Origin: Actinomadura fibrosa
GTDB taxonomy: Bacteria > Actinomycetota > Actinomycetes > Streptosporangiales > Streptosporangiaceae
Direction of reading: 5' to 3'
NCBI RefSeq assembly: GCF_900659615.1
Contig: NZ_CAACUY010000002.1
Coordinates: forward strand, 113,071-177,070
Length of the DNA stretch: 64,000 bases
Positions 59,724 through 64,000 of this stretch are shown in pieces. The notes under the pieces are model-generated. The model did not search any database and was not told the DNA's origin. It was given only the letters and a program-made list of their open reading frames with translations. A program made the translations under genes and the position numbers. The first letter of the stretch is position 1. Each line of letters opens with the position of its first letter.

Positions 59724-60644
59724 TCAGCCGAGGGGACGGACCTGGACCAGGCCGTCCTCGGTCACGCGGGTCTCGAAGGCGGGCTGGCGCCCCGTGGCGG
59801 GGCCGTGGACGACGGAGCCGTCCCGCACCCGGAACGTGCTGCCGTGCCAGGGGCACACGACGCAGGTCTCGGCGTCGTCGTCGGTGATGACGCGGCCCTG
59901 GTGCAGCGGCCCGGCGAGGTGGCTGCACCGGTCGGCGAGGACGTTGATGTCGTCGCCGGTGCGCAGGACGAACAGGCTGATGTAGCCGAGGCGGCGGTGC
60001 ACGGGCCAGCCGTCCGGCAGGTCGGCGGCGGGGCACAGGTCGTGCCAGCCGAGGGGGACGAGGTGGGCGACCTGGTCGGCGTGGCTCGCGCCCGCGGCCT
60101 GCCGGAACGCGAGGTGCCCGCCGAGGTAGCCGCCGCCGAGGAGCGCGCCGAGGCCCGCGAAGCCGAGCGCCTTCCCGGCGCTCTCCCGGCCCTGCCAGCG
60201 CGCCACGAGCGACGCCGAGTACAGCACGCTCGCGGTCGCCGTCCCCGCGGCGTGGACGAGCCCGACCCGCTGCTGCTCGCGGTGCAGCGCCGACCAGTCG
60301 GCGAGCCCGGTCAGCGCGGTCGGGACCGCGCCGGCGAGCCCGGCGGCCACGAGGGCCTGCGAGGCGCGGCGCGTCCCGGGGACGAGGTCGAGGATCGCGG
60401 CGGACATCCAGCAGCCCATCGGGACGTCGGTCAGCGGCGGATGGGCGGGGTGCCCCGCCGGGACGCCGTGCAGCACGTCCTTGACCGGTCCCGGGCGCAG
60501 CACCCGGCGCACGGCCGTCGAGATCACGCGGATCGCGCGGTCGAGGCCCTCGGCGTGCTCCAGGCCCTCGGTCGCGTCCACGAGCCGCTGCGAGGCCTGG
60601 GGGCCGGACACGCGCCGGAAGATGTTGCTCGCCCGTCGGTTCAT
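59724..60644 (-). CDS. Rieske [2Fe-2S] protein fused to a DUF2231 membrane domain
   Basis: A 306-residue protein. An N-terminal amphipathic region, then a DUF2231-type membrane domain (about 55-185) with HPAHPPLTDVPMGCWMSAAILDLV, LVAAGLAGAVPTALTGLADWSAL and two further segments. The C-terminal Rieske domain is C240-S-H242 ... C264-P-W-H267 within CSHLAGPL and CVVCPWHGSTFRVRDG. It probably moves electrons at the membrane face. The domain order and DUF2231 partner are common in actinobacteria; the redox partner is unknown. Confidence 0.87.
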   Translation of the reverse strand: MNRRASNIFRRVSGPQASQRLVDATEGLEHAEGLDRAIRVISTAVRRVLRPGPVKDVLHGVPAGHPAHPPLTDVPMGCWMSAAILDLVPGTRRASQALVAAGLAGAVPTALTGLADWSALHREQQRVGLVHAAGTATASVLYSASLVARWQGRESAGKALGFAGLGALLGGGYLGGHLAFRQAAGASHADQVAHLVPLGWHDLCPAADLPDGWPVHRRLGYISLFVLRTGDDINVLADRCSHLAGPLHQGRVITDDDAETCVVCPWHGSTFRVRDGSVVHGPATGRQPAFETRVTEDGLVQVRPLG

Positions 60645-60936
60645 GTCCCTCCTCAGGTGGGTGCGTCCGCTCCGGATAAAGACGGCCGTAATGGCTCGCC
60701 TGGTGCGACATTAGTCGCCATGCCCACCGGCGACCACCCGGGGGACGGGGCACCGGAGGTACCGCGCCGGCCCTGCCGACCCCCTGCGTACTGGGCGGAA
60801 CTGCGGTCCACGTTCATCGCGTCGGGATACCTACCTGCACGTAGTTGCCCTAAACCCCGGCGGTTTCGGATGGTCGTGCGGAGGTCACGGAAAGGTGCCC
60901 TCGGCGCAACGGCGCCTTCGCTTACAGTGAGGAGAG

Positions 60937-61275
60937 GTGCACGCGACCGGACGGGCCGAACCCATGGACGATGCCTTCCAGGAGGCTCCCGGACCCGCCG
61001 TTCCCGGTGGCGACCGCCTGCTGATCGGTGAGGTCGGGCAGCGGTTCCCGGGCTGGTCCGCCTGGCGGAGCGACACCTTCCGCTGGTGGGCCTACCGCAC
61101 GGCGTCCACGCCGCTCACGATCGGCCAGCTGCGCGCCGGCTGCCGGCTGCTCGTCCAGGCCGACACCTTCGCCGAGCTGTGCTCGGCGATCGGCGAGGAG
61201 ATCGACTTCGCCGGACGGGTCGCGCCCACGGCGTCCTTATCGGGCCCCGTCCGGCACGATACGGCCTGTATCTGA
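60937..61275 (+). CDS. Small hypothetical protein
   Basis: A 112-residue protein with a compact Trp-rich core: GQRFPGWSAWRSDTFRWWAYRTASTPLTIGQLRAGCRLLVQADTFAELCSAIGEEIDFA. No family is recognised, though short proteins of this type are frequent in Thermomonosporaceae. GTG 60937 has GAGGAG close upstream; ATG 60964 is an alternative. It converges on the molybdopterin oxidoreductase gene. Confidence 0.6.
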   Translation: MHATGRAEPMDDAFQEAPGPAVPGGDRLLIGEVGQRFPGWSAWRSDTFRWWAYRTASTPLTIGQLRAGCRLLVQADTFAELCSAIGEEIDFAGRVAPTASLSGPVRHDTACI

Positions 61276-61307
61276 GCCCGCCGCGAGTCCGTTGTGCGCA
61301 TGGCCGG

Positions 61308-63650
61308 TCAGCGGGTGTCCGCGGTCTCCGGCGCCGCGAGCGGGACGTCCTGCCGCACGGGCCGCACGGGCGGCGCGGGCGGCGTGGCCGGTACGGGCTC
61401 CAGCGTCACCGGGACGCCGTTGAAGACCGCGTTCCCCGACAGCGGGTCGATGTCCTGCTCGTCGGTGACGGCGTTGGCGTTCACGCCCGCGTGCCGGGCG
61501 GCGACGCCGGTGCGGGTGCCCGGGAGGCCGTGGCCCCAGCCGTGCGGGAGGCTGACGACGCCGGCCATCAGCGTGTCGGTGGGGTCGGCGACGGCCTCGA
61601 CGGCGCCCGTCCGGGAGACGACGCGGACGGTGTCGCCCGCGGCGACGCCGAGGCGGGCGGCGTCGTCCGGGTTGAGCTGGAGGGTGCAGGTGTTCGAGCC
61701 GCGCACCAGCTCGGGGATGTTGTGCAGCCAGCTGTTGTTGGAGCGGAGCTGCCGCCGCCCGATGAGGACGAAGCCGTCCGCCGGGTCCGCCGCGGCCGAT
61801 CCGCCGGCGGACGCCGCCGCCCGGCGCGCGAGACCGGCGTGGAGGCGGTCGACGTCGGCGGCGAAGCTGGTCGGGCACAGCTCGATGCGGCCGGACGTGG
61901 TGCAGAGGACCTCGTGCAGGCGCGGCTTGAGCGCGCCGAGGTCGATGCCGTGCGGGTGCTCCGTGCGGAGCCTGGTCAGCGTGAGCCCGGACGGGTCGGC
62001 GCCGAAGCCGTCGCCGTACGGGCCGAGGCGGAGCATCATGTCGAGCCGCTGCTCGGTGGGGGTGCCCGTGTCGAGCATCTTGCGCAGCTCGTCGGGTTCG
62101 CGTCCGTGCACGGGCGAGCCCTCCACGGCGGTGGCCTTCGCCAGCGTCGAGGTGATGATGAGCTCGTCGAGCGCGGCGGGGTCGCCGTCCATCCCGGAGG
62201 CGAGCACGGCGAGCGTGGCGATGATGTCGGACTCGCTCGGCCGGCCGTCGTCCAGCGGCACGACGGGCGGCGAGTAGCGGGCGTAGTCGCGGACCGCGAG
62301 GCCGAGCAGCGCGAGGTCGTAGTGCGGCGTCTGGACGGGGCGCGGCGGCGGCAGGACCACGTGCGCGTGCCGGGTCGTCTCGTTGAGGTACGGGTCGACG
62401 CTGACCATGAACTCCAGCCCGGCGAGCGCGCGGTCGAGCCGGGCGCCGTTCGGCGCGGACAGCACCGGGTTGCCGCCGATGGTGATCAGCGCCCGGATCC
62501 GCCCCTCGCCGGGCGTCTCGATCTCGTCGGCGAGCGTGGCGACGGGAAGCTCGCCGTTGACCTCGGGGAGGTCCCGGACGCGGCTGCGCCACCGCCCGGT
62601 GGTGAACGGCCTCTTGCGGCGGTAGACGGGCGCGTGCGCGGGCCGGGGGAACATCGCGCCGCCGGGCCGGTCGAGGTTGCCGGTGAGGACGTTCAGCGCG
62701 TCCACGAGCCAGCTGTTGAGGGTGCCGAAGGACTGGGTGCAGGTGCCGATCCGGCCGTAGACGGCGGCGCGCTCCGCGGCGGCGAGCTCGCGGGCCGTGC
62801 GCCGGATCGCGGCGGCGGGGATCCCGGTGACCGGCGCGACCCGTTCGGGCGGGAAGTCGAGGGAGAGGGCGCGGAGTTCGTCGAGGCCGTTGACGCGTCC
62901 GGTGAGGTGCGCGGCGGTGGTGGCGAGGTCCTCGGCGAACAGGGTGTGGACGAGCGCGATGAGCAGGTACGCGTCGGTGCCGGGCCGGATGAACAGGTGC
63001 TCGTCGGCGAGCGCGGCGGTGCGGGTGCGGCGCGGGTCGACGACCGTGACCTTGCCGCCGCGCGCCCGGATCGCCTTGAGCCGGCCGGGGAAGTCGGGGG
63101 CCGAGCAGAGGCTGCCGTTGGACTCCAGGGGGTTGGCGCCGAGCATCAGCAGGTGGTCGGTGCGGTCCAGATCCGGGACGGGGATGGCGAGCGGGTCGCC
63201 GAACATGTGGCCGCTGCTGACGTGCTTCGGCATCTGGTCGGCGGTGCTGGCGGTGTAGAGGTTGCGGGTGCCGACCGCCTTGACGAGCGCGCCGACGTAG
63301 AGCGGGCCCGCGACCGAATGGGCGGTCGGATTGCCGACGTAGATCGCGACGGAGTCCTTTCCATGCCGCCGGATCATCTCCCCGATCGCGTCGCCGGCGG
63401 CGCCGAACGCGTCCGCCCAGCCCGCCGGGGCGTGCCCGGCGGCGCCGCGGACCAGCGGCTCGGCGAGCCGGTCGGGGTCGCCGTCGAGGCCGCCGAGCGT
63501 CGCGCCCTTCGGGCAGATGAACCCTCTGCTGAACGGGTCGTCGCGGTCGCCGCGCACGCGCGTCACCGCTCCCGACTCGTCCAGGGTCAGCTCCAGCCCG
63601 CACAGGGCCTCGCAGAGGGGGCAGGTGCGGAAGGCCGTGCGGTCGCCCAT
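61308..63650 (-). CDS. Molybdopterin oxidoreductase (formate dehydrogenase/nitrate reductase-like)
   Basis: A 780-residue enzyme of the DMSO-reductase superfamily. The N-terminal [4Fe-4S] motif is C10-P-L-C13-E-A-L-C17 ... C46-P-K-G. The Mo-bis-MGD domains include IYVGNPTAHSV, DRTDHLLMLGANPLESNGSL and GRIGTCTQSFGTLNSWLVDALNVLTGNLDRPGGAMF. A C-terminal cap follows with HNIPELVRGSNTCTLQLNPDDAARLGVAAGDTVRV. It is long and has no Tat signal, so it is cytoplasmic. No electron-carrier subunit is adjacent. It is one of many stand-alone actinobacterial FdhA-like enzymes with unknown substrate. Confidence 0.88.
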   Translation of the reverse strand: MGDRTAFRTCPLCEALCGLELTLDESGAVTRVRGDRDDPFSRGFICPKGATLGGLDGDPDRLAEPLVRGAAGHAPAGWADAFGAAGDAIGEMIRRHGKDSVAIYVGNPTAHSVAGPLYVGALVKAVGTRNLYTASTADQMPKHVSSGHMFGDPLAIPVPDLDRTDHLLMLGANPLESNGSLCSAPDFPGRLKAIRARGGKVTVVDPRRTRTAALADEHLFIRPGTDAYLLIALVHTLFAEDLATTAAHLTGRVNGLDELRALSLDFPPERVAPVTGIPAAAIRRTARELAAAERAAVYGRIGTCTQSFGTLNSWLVDALNVLTGNLDRPGGAMFPRPAHAPVYRRKRPFTTGRWRSRVRDLPEVNGELPVATLADEIETPGEGRIRALITIGGNPVLSAPNGARLDRALAGLEFMVSVDPYLNETTRHAHVVLPPPRPVQTPHYDLALLGLAVRDYARYSPPVVPLDDGRPSESDIIATLAVLASGMDGDPAALDELIITSTLAKATAVEGSPVHGREPDELRKMLDTGTPTEQRLDMMLRLGPYGDGFGADPSGLTLTRLRTEHPHGIDLGALKPRLHEVLCTTSGRIELCPTSFAADVDRLHAGLARRAAASAGGSAAADPADGFVLIGRRQLRSNNSWLHNIPELVRGSNTCTLQLNPDDAARLGVAAGDTVRVVSRTGAVEAVADPTDTLMAGVVSLPHGWGHGLPGTRTGVAARHAGVNANAVTDEQDIDPLSGNAVFNGVPVTLEPVPATPPAPPVRPVRQDVPLAAPETADTR

Positions 63651-63798
63651 CGAAGACGCTCCTTGTGAACGGGGCCGTTTCCATGATGGCGCGTTCCATC
63701 GGGGCGCGCCATTCCTCCCGCGATCCGGGAATGGCCGGAAGGGCTTTTCCGGAGTTACCGTGAGCGGAGAGGACTTCCGGTCGCCCCTGGGAGCTGCT

Positions 63799-64000
63799 AT
63801 GGAGGCGTGGGTCGCCTGGCTGCTGCTCGCCGCGCTGCTCGGGATCGCCGAGCTCCTCTCGCTGACCCTCGCGCTCGGGCTGCTGGCCGTCGCCGCGCTC
63901 GCCGCCGGGCTCGCCGGGGCGCTCGGCCTTCCGGTCGCGGTCCAGCTCGCGGTGTTCGCGGCCGGATCGGTCGCGGGCCTCGCCGTGGTCCGGCCGGTCG
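63799..64000 (+). CDS. NfeD-like membrane protein, start (runs off the window)
   Basis: Only 67 codons are in the window: MEAWVAWLLLAALLGIAELLSL..., with three hydrophobic segments and the (A)xxLxxAExLxxxLxLxxL(A) pattern of the NfeD family. NfeD proteins pair with slipins or other SPFH proteins, and an SPFH gene may follow beyond the edge. GGGAG five bases before ATG 63799 supports the start. Confidence 0.75.
   Translation, partial: MEAWVAWLLLAALLGIAELLSLTLALGLLAVAALAAGLAGALGLPVAVQLAVFAAGSVAGLAVVRPV

Noticed and set aside
1..64000. tRNA, rRNA and CRISPR features
   Set aside because: No tRNA-like T-arm with matching acceptor stems, no rRNA sequence and no spacer-interrupted short repeat array was seen on reading.

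Overview
The window is very GC-rich, with dense short-gap operons, frequent GTG starts and ATGA stop/start overlaps. It encodes a WhiB-family regulator, BldG and ApgA/RsbW-type partners, a MarP-type protease and an actinobacterial Tad locus. This is the chromosome of a filamentous actinomycete. Gene order and protein flavour fit Streptosporangiales/Thermomonosporaceae (Actinomadura-like), but that family-level call is inference.

From 1 to about 21 kb the layout follows, from memory, the Mycobacterium tuberculosis Rv3667-Rv3682 region and Streptomyces coelicolor SCO3557-SCO3580. The order is a class A penicillin-binding protein (cut by the window edge), wblA/whiB4, two ArsA-type ATPases, a DUF4177 protein, RidA, a NUDIX hydrolase, a metallo-beta-lactamase-fold protein, crp, nth, a CoA-pyrophosphatase-like NUDIX protein, marP, DUF309, an epoxide-hydrolase-like protein, a holin-like membrane protein, nhaA and acs. 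A block at 3.7-8.3 kb interrupts it: a slipin, an MFS exporter with a divergent MarR regulator, and a quinone-oxidoreductase-like gene with a divergent HxlR regulator. CRP-like boxes lie in front of crp/nth and of acs. A degenerate Fic protein and a pentapeptide-repeat protein close this part.

From 21.7 to 37.2 kb lies a Tad (Flp pilus) locus in a repeat-rich setting. A 2 kb gene-poor stretch with an approximately 163-bp degenerate repeat leads into ssd-tadA-tadB-tadC. A reverse-strand pair (a small protein and a frameshifted coiled-coil protein) separates tadC from flp-tadE. A hairpin and a G-rich ~44-bp minisatellite separate tadE from the tadF-like gene. A secreted membrane-anchored protein follows, then a 1.5 kb unit with IS5-like inverted repeats that holds a transposase stub, a TetR regulator and an SRPBCC-like gene. 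The DEAH-box helicase usually linked to this Tad locus comes next, followed by bldG and an RsbW-like kinase.

From 39 to 64 kb are mostly housekeeping and accessory genes: H+-pyrophosphatase, a Tat-exported propeller-like protein, SixA, an FUSC-type exporter, SerB, an overlapping SDR-MFS-QueA operon, a GAF histidine kinase/response regulator/PP2C set, DUF2752 and RDD membrane proteins, a lone ABC ATPase, a second SPFH protein, a TSUP transporter, a Rieske/DUF2231 protein, a molybdopterin oxidoreductase, and the start of an NfeD-like gene cut by the window end. I saw no rRNA, tRNA or CRISPR array. The best leads for something unusual are the IS-bounded TetR/SRPBCC unit whose last codons come from the inverted repeat, and the interrupted, repeat-laden Tad locus.
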